Positions 57,001 to 64,000 of a stretch of 64,000 nucleotides of DNA are shown piece after piece; positions within the stretch are counted from its first letter, which is position 1; each line of letters begins with the position of its first letter. The stretch lies in contig CAWAHD010000001.1 of assembly GCA_963781785.1 (NCBI GenBank), positions 1,116,001 to 1,180,000 on the forward strand. The letters run 5' to 3'. The stretch comes from CAWAHD01 sp963781785. Lineage in GTDB: Bacteria > Planctomycetota > Planctomycetia > Isosphaerales > Isosphaeraceae. A model generated the notes under the pieces. It was not told the origin of the DNA. It saw only the letters and a list, made by a program, of their open reading frames with translations, and did not search any database. A program made the position numbers and the translations under genes.

Positions 57001-57936
57001 GGCATCCTTGAGGGGCTGCTCCCCTTCCGTCAGAAAGATCTCGTTCGGTCGTCGCACCATGTACCGGCAGTGGCGCTTGAGTTTGGTGTCCCCTTTTCGC
57101 ATTTCGTACCAGATTCGTCCCAGCGTGTTGTCGGTCAGGAACTCGACCACGTACCGGGGCGTGAAGAACTGGTTGCGGAATGCCAGTTCGTAGGAATTAC
57201 GGGGTGCTTGGCTTCCTCCTTTCTTGGGGTCCCTCGCAGCGTCTCGCAACTCCTTCGGTGTGAAATATTGGTACACCCAGCCGATCGTCTCGTCCTGCGA
57301 CCAAATCTTCGACCACTCCTCCCGCAATTCGATTTCCTCGGCCTTGATACCGCCGGCGTTCAGCAGGTCCAGAACTTCATCGAGCGTCTTCTGCCGAGGG
57401 TAGAGCCGGTTGGCTGGATCACAAGGGTTGAACAAAACGCCGATTTCGTCGGAGAGTAGCCCACCGAGCCAGTCGAGGAAATGGCGATAGGCGACATCCT
57501 GATGGCCGGTGTTAAAGAGTCGCTCTTCCTCTGGGTGTTCCGCCAGGTAGAACTTCACGCCGTTCGAGTTGACGCCCCGGCTGACCGCTTCACGGAACTT
57601 CTGCCCACCGACATAGACCTCCCGCGCCTCCATCATCTTGTAGGCGCAGAGCCGGTTAAGGTGCGTGAAGGCGATTTCCCGCACCAACTGGTCCAAGGCT
57701 TCCTTCGGATTGAAGCCACGGGCTTTGATGTGGGCGAAATGATCGAGGATCTCCTTGCGTGCCGTCTGCTCCTCGTCAGTCAGGTGGGCCATTTTGGCGT
57801 CAGGGTCGGCAGTGACCTGGTCCTTCTTGGCGAAGATGCCGTACTTCCCCTCAAGCTCCTGCGAAATGGCGTCCTCCAGCAGCTTGCGGCACTGCGTCAC
57901 GACGTTGCGCAGCTTGTTGCGAATCTCTTGGTCCAT
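54094..57936 (-). CDS. pglX: BREX adenine methyltransferase PglX
   Basis: N6-adenine DNA methyltransferase that marks host DNA and is needed for BREX. The 1,280 residues start MDQEIRNKLRNVVTQCRKLL. Motif I is ILDPACGSGHFLL (346-352) and motif IV VVMNPPFGSA (599-603). Residues about 640-1100 (about 54.6-56.1 kb) are the target-recognition region, whose DNA is visibly more AT-rich than the rest. The C-terminal 150 residues are coiled (EARRLAKEVERQEDFRSEL). It starts 3 bp after brxC and is unbroken. The recognition sequence cannot be told. Confidence 0.95.
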   Translation of the reverse strand: MDQEIRNKLRNVVTQCRKLLEDAISQELEGKYGIFAKKDQVTADPDAKMAHLTDEEQTARKEILDHFAHIKARGFNPKEALDQLVREIAFTHLNRLCAYKMMEAREVYVGGQKFREAVSRGVNSNGVKFYLAEHPEEERLFNTGHQDVAYRHFLDWLGGLLSDEIGVLFNPCDPANRLYPRQKTLDEVLDLLNAGGIKAEEIELREEWSKIWSQDETIGWVYQYFTPKELRDAARDPKKGGSQAPRNSYELAFRNQFFTPRYVVEFLTDNTLGRIWYEMRKGDTKLKRHCRYMVRRPNEIFLTEGEQPLKDATVDRNDLSPEELVKLSVHIPHRPKKDPRELKILDPACGSGHFLLYCFDLLLTIYEEAYADADLGPALRKDYRRLEDLRRDLPRLILAHNLYGIDIDLRASQIAALALWLRCQRAYQEMGSRKERPKITRSNLVCAEPMPGEEHILKEFVGRLEPRLLAQLVETVFDKMKLAGEAGSLLKIEEDIRDAVVQARKQWLARPIAVQRRMFEPDNPDDERVMLQRRFDLSGITSAQFFEQAEARVVEALRDYAENDHNGRQLERRLFADDAVRGFAFVDLCHRRFDVVVMNPPFGSATASTAAVLDEDAASNLYPAFVLRALENCVGFVGAITDRTFFVQDSFKDYRRRILGSHWSLMVAVDLGWGVLDTADVQVAAYVVANRGISDHLFLDVREADEKPAVILSGFSDAKMPQVKVLTDSHFRHIPNHVFAYSLPQVILDMFVRERTLADIAVLPRGLGSNKAFRTYRVWFEIPRGSIGERRRWRTLCNGGDFSPFSREDAGVADWTLPDGTMLTASGYPDGFKAYDQKHAEIYFSPGLSFPKQSSVFNVAVLSADAIPTREGKAIIPHRNEDIWFLLAYLNSSLVRRIVESTTGLHKQSGSIGLLPVPQFSDTARSTLECLARRFAESQWKDLCFDETSRFFQRPKCVLQEAKTADHYALPYSAIDDCIFDDMKLDDKVRETLRCTPPDVPALFIPMKDDLLSFAVGCCFGRWSLNSGLAQEYALLDPIPGEPPAMLRQSDGEECPIAADGVLIDDSASARDIVTCVRNVIERLTLAEAAETFEMRFCHDVGVPDLRQFFRATSERGFWPMHIERYDKSRRKAPIYWLLQSSKRNYALWLYYHRLDKDQLFKALVNYVEPKIRLESSRLQALQSQKAAAGESGKEARRLAKEVERQEDFRSELRDFEDKLRRAANLGLEPDLNDGVVLNIAPLWELVPWKEAKTYWDDLMKGEYEWSSIGKQLREKGLVH

Positions 57937-57939
57937 GAC

Positions 57940-60900
57940 TCACTCGAGAATGATGACTGCGCCTTCGTCGATGCACTTCTGAAGCGAATCCCGGATGAGT
58001 TCAATGGTTTTATCGAGTTCCGCTTGAGTCTGAATTGGGCGACTGAAGAACTCCGAGACCCGAACGCGTCGCACGGGCGCTTTTGTCTCGCTGCCAATCG
58101 ACAGTTCTTGCAGCTTGACCAGGGCCGATGATCTCAACCCATCGACAGCGGCGAGATCGGACTCCATTTCGGCCAGACTCGCTTTGCCCAGGGACGTACC
58201 TCGAGTGACGGCATCCTTGTCATCGTCGGTGCCGACCCGCCCCGCCAGCGACGACAACAACGAGGACGCCGCAGCGGGACTGTTTGCTTCCAACGGCCCC
58301 CACTCGGTGCGGTTCTTGATCCCCTCGATCGCCGTTTCGTACGCCTTCCTGCGTCGATCAAAAAGGTCGCAGTAGGCGTGCTTGTAGGCATCCAAGACGG
58401 CCTTGGAGCGTTGGGAAATGTCCTTCCAGGAGTCGATAATCTGCCCGGAAACGAGCAGGTTTTTCAGTTCGTCGACGCTGGTCGCGATTTCACGCGAGGG
58501 GCAGTGGGCGGCGAGCCTCGGCCAGACTTGCTCCGTTGCCAGTCGGGCCTGCCGCAAGATGCCAATCGCCGAGGCGTCCAGCGATTCCCGCGTCTTTCGA
58601 ACTTTGTCTCTGGTCTCACCGAAGTCGGCTCCGCTCTCAGCGAGGGTGCGTACGCAGTCATCCGAGGCAGACGACTGAATGCCGAGCAGAGTTTGCTGGA
58701 AATCGGACAACAAGGGCATGATCGGAAGGCGGTGGGCTTCGGCTGTGGCTTTCAGCGGGTGCAGCTTTTCGAGTTCTTCCGCAGCCAACTTCTTGAACGC
58801 CGTGGCGATCGCTCCCTCTTCAACGTCGACTTCTTCCCCAGTTAAGTTCTCGAGCTGCTGCACTGCTTCGGTGAGCGTCTTGATGCCCGGGGTTTGCCGG
58901 GGAGAGAACAGCGACGACTTGAAGGCCGGGTTGTTCGTGAACGGCGTCCGGCAGGCGGGGTCCTGGTAATTATGGAAGCGAGTGCCTTGGCAGGTCACTT
59001 CGATCTCGCCGGCCCGGAATAGTGTGGCGAGGATCAACCGCAGCATGTCGCGCTCCCAGCCGTAGGGCGTGCCGCCAAATCGCTTCTCGAGCGCCTTGCC
59101 CATGCGGCTGTCTTTGTTGCCGTAGCTGTGCTCGCTCTTCAAATAATCGAGCACTTCCTTGGCGACAGCGGCGTTTGTGTTGACGATGCTCTTGGGGCCA
59201 TCTTTGACAACGAGGCCCAGCCCCTGATCGCCGATGTAGAAGACGTTCGGCAGAGCCTTGAGGTCAGCCGCCTTGAGGATGAGTTCGGCTTCATCGCCCT
59301 TCAGGGGCCGAGAACCCATTTGCAGCTTGGGGTACAAGTCGGGCACGACCTGGCCGAAGAGCTTCTTCAAGATTTCGCCCAGGCCAGTGCCCAGCGCGGA
59401 TGCATCCCTCTGCACACCCCGGAACATGCCGGTCCCACGTTCCATCGCCTCGGTCAGCTTGTCACGCAGGCGGGTTTCGTAGCCGTTCTTGGAGTTCTTT
59501 TCGTCCTGAAGGCAGGTTCCCTCATCCGGGCTGATCTTCTGCTGGGCGCTGAGCTGGCTGTACTTCTCAACCATTTTGCGTGAGGCGTGGAGCTGGGCCA
59601 CAAGCTCATCGATTTCCGGGGTCAGGCAGAACAGCCAGTAGAGGTCGTTGTCGTGAGATTTCTGCTGGCTTTCAGTGCGAGTTTCCTCGATGCGCTTGGT
59701 CAGTTCGTCGGCATCCTCGGCCGCGGACAGCGTGAGCGGAAGCTCACCCTCATCGCCAAGACCAGTGCCGTCGACACTGATGCCGATCCGGAACGAGCGG
59801 TTCTGGTAGCGGAAGGTCTTGAATTCCGGCTCATCGAAGATTTGCTGAACGGCGGTCCGTGCCAGTTCATTCCGTTCACGGGGCTTCGGCTCGAGATGGC
59901 CCCGCCGTTCCGTTTCCCAGTTCTTTTCCTGGGCAGTCTGGAGCTTCCAGCCTTCCTCGGTGTTGCGAATGAACTGGGCGGTATGCAACCGCTTGACGGC
60001 CGCTTGAACTTCACTCACGGGCGTTGCCTTGCCGACTTCGTCGACGAGCACGGCGGCGAGATTGGCCTCGGTGCGAGGAAGGTCGCGGATGAATTCAAGC
60101 AGACACATCGCCTTCGCGACCCGTGATGCCCAGCCGTGGTCGTCCGGGTCTTTCTTGAACCGTTCGGCAATCTGGTGGATGTCGGTGCGCTTCTCGTTCG
60201 ACAGGTTCCCCTCCACCAGCTCAAACACCTTGTCGAGCGTGACCAACGCGCCGATCGGCTTCGTGGCCAGCGCAGTCCGCTCCGACACCAGCATCTCGTA
60301 CGCCTGCTTGATGATCGTACGGTTGCTCCCGCCGTAATGACGCGGGGCGCCGGGCTGAAGCCGGATGCCCGACATGATCCCGATGCAGAGCTCGATATAG
60401 TGCGGCGGGTACGGGTAAAAATGAATGAAATCGCTTTCATCGACATCGGTGCGGCGCGTTGTTCGTTCCAGTCGCAACGCGGCGTTCAACTGGCCCTGAT
60501 TTTCGGAGAAGAGTTTTTTCAGCGGCTTCTCGGCTTCGGCCTTCTTGGCCAGGACACGCTTTGTGGCCACTTCCCGAATGTCGGATGGGGCGAGGTCGAC
60601 GCGGTAGCGAAAGCGATCTTGCAGCTTGGCCAGCTCGACGCGCTTGGAGTCGATGGCCGCGACGACTTCATCGAGCTTTTCTTGGGACGTGACGACGATC
60701 CAGCACGGCGCGGTAATCTTGCGGGCCTTTAACAGGTTCTTGCCGACCTTGCCGAACTCTTCGATGGTGGCGCGCAGGTCTTCGATCTTGTCACCGCTGC
60801 GGGCAACGTGCTGCCCGACTTCGTCGATGACGAAGACGAGTGCCTTGCCTTTTCGACGACGCCCCCACAGTTCAAACGTGCGTTCTACAACCTTGCTCAC

Positions 60901-61605
60901 CGAGATCGCGGCTTCCCGGTTTCGCTGCGCGCGCGACCAGGAATCGGCAGAGGGGTAAGTTGCCGGATCGAGCTTGTGCAAGATGGCGCTGGCACGAGAA
61001 ATCTTCTGTGCACCGGCCCGGACAATCTCCCAGTCCTTTTTCAGTAGCGATTTGCAGGTGGTGATGAACTCAGGCAGTCGTCCCTCGGCTTCGAGTTCGA
61101 TTTCCAGCTCGGCGATGTCGAAGTCTTCGGAGTACCCAAGCTCGCGCAGGAGGACGGTGTACATCAACTCGGCGATGCGTTGCGTGGCCTTGCGGGTGTC
61201 GGCCTCCTTCGCCACTTCAAAGAGGATGACCTCCGTTGGGGTCTTGGCGTTGATGAGATCGAGCAAGTCACTGATGCGCGAGTCGCCCAGTTGGTGCTTG
61301 AACAGCTCAGCGAAGTTGCTGCCGACGACTTTGCGGTTTTCCACGGCGTATCCGAAGTTTTTCGCGAATGAGCTTTTGCCGGACCCGAAGAAGCCCGACA
61401 CCCAGACGCCCACACTTTCGTGAGGGTCGGCGGGAGCCTCGGCGACGGCTTTGAGGAGCTGGTGATACTGCTCGCGAATGCTGTCGGTTGCGACGTACTC
61501 CGTGATTTCGTCGTACACCGATTGCTCGTCCGCCTGATCGACCTGGATGATTTCCTCGATCCTGCGGCTGAGGTCGCGTGCCAGAAGGTCGCCAATTGTC
61601 TTCAT
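57940..61605 (-). CDS. brxC: BREX protein BrxC (large ATPase)
   Basis: A 1,221-residue AAA-type ATPase, the largest BREX core subunit. Walker A is GFFGSGKSSFAKNF (71-80) and a Walker B-like VFVIDEVGQHVARSGD follows near residue 275. It starts at ATG 61605 with MKTIGDLLARDLSRRIEEII, the usual BrxC start. It is intact and lies between brxB (15 bp) and pglX (3 bp), so the three are cotranscribed. The exact role is not known, but it is needed for protection. Confidence 0.95.
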   Translation of the reverse strand: MKTIGDLLARDLSRRIEEIIQVDQADEQSVYDEITEYVATDSIREQYHQLLKAVAEAPADPHESVGVWVSGFFGSGKSSFAKNFGYAVENRKVVGSNFAELFKHQLGDSRISDLLDLINAKTPTEVILFEVAKEADTRKATQRIAELMYTVLLRELGYSEDFDIAELEIELEAEGRLPEFITTCKSLLKKDWEIVRAGAQKISRASAILHKLDPATYPSADSWSRAQRNREAAISVSKVVERTFELWGRRRKGKALVFVIDEVGQHVARSGDKIEDLRATIEEFGKVGKNLLKARKITAPCWIVVTSQEKLDEVVAAIDSKRVELAKLQDRFRYRVDLAPSDIREVATKRVLAKKAEAEKPLKKLFSENQGQLNAALRLERTTRRTDVDESDFIHFYPYPPHYIELCIGIMSGIRLQPGAPRHYGGSNRTIIKQAYEMLVSERTALATKPIGALVTLDKVFELVEGNLSNEKRTDIHQIAERFKKDPDDHGWASRVAKAMCLLEFIRDLPRTEANLAAVLVDEVGKATPVSEVQAAVKRLHTAQFIRNTEEGWKLQTAQEKNWETERRGHLEPKPRERNELARTAVQQIFDEPEFKTFRYQNRSFRIGISVDGTGLGDEGELPLTLSAAEDADELTKRIEETRTESQQKSHDNDLYWLFCLTPEIDELVAQLHASRKMVEKYSQLSAQQKISPDEGTCLQDEKNSKNGYETRLRDKLTEAMERGTGMFRGVQRDASALGTGLGEILKKLFGQVVPDLYPKLQMGSRPLKGDEAELILKAADLKALPNVFYIGDQGLGLVVKDGPKSIVNTNAAVAKEVLDYLKSEHSYGNKDSRMGKALEKRFGGTPYGWERDMLRLILATLFRAGEIEVTCQGTRFHNYQDPACRTPFTNNPAFKSSLFSPRQTPGIKTLTEAVQQLENLTGEEVDVEEGAIATAFKKLAAEELEKLHPLKATAEAHRLPIMPLLSDFQQTLLGIQSSASDDCVRTLAESGADFGETRDKVRKTRESLDASAIGILRQARLATEQVWPRLAAHCPSREIATSVDELKNLLVSGQIIDSWKDISQRSKAVLDAYKHAYCDLFDRRRKAYETAIEGIKNRTEWGPLEANSPAAASSLLSSLAGRVGTDDDKDAVTRGTSLGKASLAEMESDLAAVDGLRSSALVKLQELSIGSETKAPVRRVRVSEFFSRPIQTQAELDKTIELIRDSLQKCIDEGAVIILE

Positions 61606-61620
61606 CGGGCCGCCCTTGCT

Positions 61621-62223
61621 TCAGCCATAGATTTTGACCCGGTAGTTGCCCAATGCATCCCGATCTTTCAGGTCCATGAAACGCAGGGCCGTCGTGCCCT
61701 CGATGGAGCCGGGATAGAAGAGGATCGTCGCGACGCGGGTTTTGCCGTGCATTTTGTCGAGAAGCATCGACATGTGAAAAATGGCCGGCGACATGGCCGC
61801 AACGCGAGTGAGGAATACGACCGAATTCTCGGGGTTGATCGATGCCAGCCGCTCTGCGAGTAAATCCCACAGCGGCACCCACACCGTTTCATCGGACAAG
61901 TACGTGGTGACCTGCCGCTGCGCCTCCACGTAGCCCCGGTCTTTTTCCAGTTCGACGATGGCCTCCAAACCCTCGTCTTCGTCGTTCTGATGCACCCGTT
62001 CCAGCGCCAACCAAAGCAATTCCGACATCGGGACGACGTGAACCTCCTTGCCGGCTGATTCCAGGCGGGTGGCGAGCAACTTGACCTCCCGGCGGAGCTC
62101 CCATTCGTCGCTCGGGTCGTAGCGAAGGATCGCAAATGGCAAGTCGTGATAGACGCTGATCCTGGCGGGCACCGCCTTCAGGTCGCTCTCGAGGAGTTCA
62201 ATGCGCTCTTTGAGCAAGGGCAT
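61621..62223 (-). CDS. brxB: BREX protein BrxB
   Basis: A 200-residue DUF1788-type protein with no catalytic motif: the start is MPLLKERIELLESDLKAVPA and the end GNYRVKIYG. BrxB is part of the core complex with BrxC and PglZ. It begins inside the last 26 bp of brxA and ends 15 bp before brxC. Complete. Confidence 0.9.
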   Translation of the reverse strand: MPLLKERIELLESDLKAVPARISVYHDLPFAILRYDPSDEWELRREVKLLATRLESAGKEVHVVPMSELLWLALERVHQNDEDEGLEAIVELEKDRGYVEAQRQVTTYLSDETVWVPLWDLLAERLASINPENSVVFLTRVAAMSPAIFHMSMLLDKMHGKTRVATILFYPGSIEGTTALRFMDLKDRDALGNYRVKIYG

Positions 62224-63004
62224 GCGCGTACTCCCCCAAGGTTGGGACCGGAAAAGTCAGCCGGATGACGCTACCTGCCGCGTGATATTCCAGGAGACCT
62301 TGCTGATGGGCCTCTAGCAAGAAGCGTTCGACGCCTTCGCGAGGCAGGAAGAACAGCTTCCAGTCGGGATGTTCAAGCAGCTTGGCGCCGGAGGGTTGCC
62401 GCAGTTTGAGATAGAAAATGACGTAGGCAAATGCCGGCACCGGTAGGAAGGCTGGTGCGATCCGCTTGTGGGCTGCTCCTTGCAGCACGCCGAAGTCTCG
62501 AAGCGTCGACGTGAGGCCCTGGGCGACCCGGCAGGTTGTCTCGTCGGACCACTCGCCCTTGGTCTTACCCTCGCGCACCCACGTCATGAGGAGGCGCTGG
62601 AGATCGTCCACGTGGATCTCGGTGATGCCCCGCCCTTGTAGTGGAATAAGCCATTCGGTTACGGCATCGTACAGAAGCGGGTCAGCCTGGGCGGCGTGGA
62701 AGTAGAGAATCCGGTCCATGATGCTGGCTGGGACCCGCTCTCGGACGAGGACCACCAGCGCTTTGACGATCTCGTCATCGGCGAGATAACGCTGCCGGAA
62801 GAGGGCGAGGATGTCTTCGACTCGCGAACGCGATGCCTTGCCGAAGGAATTTTCGCGCCGGATGCGATCGAGATTGCTCTGCACCGTCGCTCGCGTGTCC
62901 CATTGGGAGAGCAGCGTCTTCGTGTCGGCCAGAAGCGCACCGGCCTTGATGATCTTGGACGAGTAACGAGCGCTCGCGGCGGGCGTGAGATACTGAACAG
63001 GCAT
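62198..63004 (-). CDS. brxA: BREX protein BrxA
   Basis: A 268-residue DUF1819-type protein: MPVQYLTPAASARYSSKIIK at the start, helical, with FGKASRSRVEDILALFRQRY, then LPREGVERFLLEAHQQG. BrxA proteins bind DNA. I chose the ATG at 63004; 63034 is a possible earlier start with no better ribosome site. It is the first gene of the operon. The promoter should lie in 63005-63330. Confidence 0.87.
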   Translation of the reverse strand: MPVQYLTPAASARYSSKIIKAGALLADTKTLLSQWDTRATVQSNLDRIRRENSFGKASRSRVEDILALFRQRYLADDEIVKALVVLVRERVPASIMDRILYFHAAQADPLLYDAVTEWLIPLQGRGITEIHVDDLQRLLMTWVREGKTKGEWSDETTCRVAQGLTSTLRDFGVLQGAAHKRIAPAFLPVPAFAYVIFYLKLRQPSGAKLLEHPDWKLFFLPREGVERFLLEAHQQGLLEYHAAGSVIRLTFPVPTLGEYAHALAQRAH

Positions 63005-63327
63005 GGATTGGCGTTGAGCCACACCCGACCTCATCTTGGGTCTCGAATCGATCGGACACGGGTCGTCCTCTTGCCGTCATGCCGAAGAAGTCTCAACCCA
63101 TTCTCTCGTCGTCCGAGTCGTTATATCCTGGTTGCGATCAGGGACTAAGGATCGCGCTTCCGGTTTCATCGTTCTACCCTACACGTTCAGTCGAGCCGCA
63201 TCAAGCAAGTGAGAGCGTGGATTGATCGGAAGCAGCCCATGCACGCGTCAGCAACGGACTGTCTGAAGATGATCGTTCCAGAGCCACGGCAAAGGGGTTG
63301 GATCGCAACGTGAGATTGACAACACGC
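63005..63327. other. Upstream region of the BREX operon
   Basis: About 320 bp between the TPR gene and brxA, both on the minus strand. It should carry the BREX promoter. I see no clear -35/-10 pair or palindrome, and no brxR-type regulator gene precedes brxA. Confidence 0.4.
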
Positions 63328-63867
63328 TCAGGAATTTCTCTGGTCTCGCTTCATCTGTTGCGCCAAGGCATACTCATTCGCGAGATCGAACCCGATGTCG
63401 GCGGTTGGATTGATGATCTTGAACACCGCGTACATCAGACAGACCATGTGCAAGCCGCTGAAGGGTCCCGGTAGGCTGCGAAGCTGGTATTTCTCGCGAG
63501 AGTCGTTTACATCGAAACCTTCTGCTCCGAGTGTTGCGATCTCGAGCCCAATCTTCTGGAGCTCTTGCCTCGACAACCCCCCAAACTTCTCGATTGCACC
63601 GACGAGGTACATCACGGCGTCCATCCGCTCAGCGCCAGGCGTCTTGGTGCGAAAGATCTTTTGGGCTATCTCGCTCAGCCGCCCTCGGGCGATTTCCGCG
63701 ATCTTGCTGCTGGCGTCGATGTCGATCGCTTTGCGATAAAGCTCGTCGGCGTCCTCGGGTCGATCTTGAACAAAGAGCGCCTCGGCGAGTCCAAACCATG
63801 AGTCCTGGCTTGAAGGACTGATCTCGACCAGACCCTCGAAAACTTCTGGGGGGTTCGGGGGCGCCAT
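63328..63867 (-). CDS. TPR-like hypothetical protein
   Basis: About 179 residues from the ATG at 63867 (a TTG at 63873 gives two more). The first 75 residues look like tetratricopeptide repeats (SSQDSWFGLAEALFVQDRPE, DADELYRKAIDID). The C-terminal part contains GPFSGLHMVCLMYAVFKIIN. There is no signal peptide. It lies upstream of the BREX operon on the same strand with a 320-bp gap. Function unknown; it may be unrelated to defence. Confidence 0.55.
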   Translation of the reverse strand: MAPPNPPEVFEGLVEISPSSQDSWFGLAEALFVQDRPEDADELYRKAIDIDASSKIAEIARGRLSEIAQKIFRTKTPGAERMDAVMYLVGAIEKFGGLSRQELQKIGLEIATLGAEGFDVNDSREKYQLRSLPGPFSGLHMVCLMYAVFKIINPTADIGFDLANEYALAQQMKRDQRNS

Positions 63868-63880
63868 ACTCAATTTCCGC

Positions 63881-64000
63881 GAGCGGTGGCGAGGCCATTT
63901 GTGGCAGGGGGCGGTTCGCTTTGTGCGTCCTCGAAGAGTCGTACCTGCTGACCGCCGTGCGGTGCGTGGCGCTCAACCCCGCGCGCGCCGGGCGGGTCAA
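63881..64000 (+). pseudogene. REP-associated transposase fragment at the window edge
   Basis: The plus strand reads GHLWQG, and after a one-base gain in a G run RFALCVLEESYLLTAV and ALNPARAGRV, up to the end of the window. This is the segment after the HxH part of RAYT-type transposases, which reads FWQGRF..YLLTAVRYVELNPVRAGLV in relatives. The gene continues past the window and may be intact except for the break; the catalytic residues are not all inside. Confidence 0.55.

Noticed and set aside
63005..63330. BrxR-type regulator or promoter hairpin ahead of brxA
   Set aside because: No gene of that type and no clear palindrome were found in this stretch.

Overview
The window looks like a chromosomal segment of a high-GC planctomycete, most likely of the Isosphaeraceae type. 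The evidence is indirect: a beta-helix surface protein with a LENLENRIAL-type N-terminal motif, an ECF sigma factor fused to a HlyD-type adaptor, a DUF-like Hsp70, MoxR/VWA and NHL-thioredoxin genes, planctomycete-style IS110 and REP-associated transposases, and two members of a lineage-specific family of unknown function. I found no rRNA, tRNA or CRISPR array.

Layout. 0-5.6 kb: a beta-helix repeat protein, then decayed DNA with two C-terminal remnants of REP-associated transposases, a 5'-truncated hydrolase and a frameshifted IS110 transposase. 5.6-10.7 kb: a secreted amidohydrolase, decayed DNA with GTGACGAA repeats, and a lineage-specific protein. 10.7-36.7 kb: mainly core genes (folE, a TlpA-like thioredoxin, membrane proteins, an FAD/Fe-S oxidoreductase in many frames, the sigma-HlyD fusion, an LptD-like barrel in many frames, dgkA-like, VWA and MoxR, prs, NHL-thioredoxin, Hsp70-like, leuS). 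36.7-42.3 kb: accessory DNA with a second lineage-specific protein, a 32-bp REP hairpin array, a deleted REP transposase, and a two-gene nucleotidyltransferase cassette between 194-bp direct repeats. 42.4-63.0 kb: a defence island on the minus strand. 63.3-64 kb: a TPR protein and the edge of another REP transposase.

The defence island is a complete type-1 BREX set (brxA, brxB, brxC, pglX ... pglZ, brxL). Its centre, between pglX and pglZ, has been filled with other modules: HicAB, a Septu-like ATPase/HNH pair, a decayed Phd/VapC pair, and an AbiEi/AbiEii-like pair. Four of these pairs overlap by an ATGA or GTGA junction. The AbiEi-like gene has a 36-bp nested palindrome touching its start codon and is the first gene of the run that continues into pglZ, brxL, an ASCH-domain gene and possibly an unknown gene, so pglZ and brxL may have come under antitoxin control.

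Data quality. Several genes are broken by single-base frame changes. Most of those I could work out fit a one-base gain (or two-base loss) in G/C runs, and they are dense in the FAD/Fe-S and LptD-like genes. This may be pseudogene decay or sequence error, and the two cannot be separated from the sequence alone.
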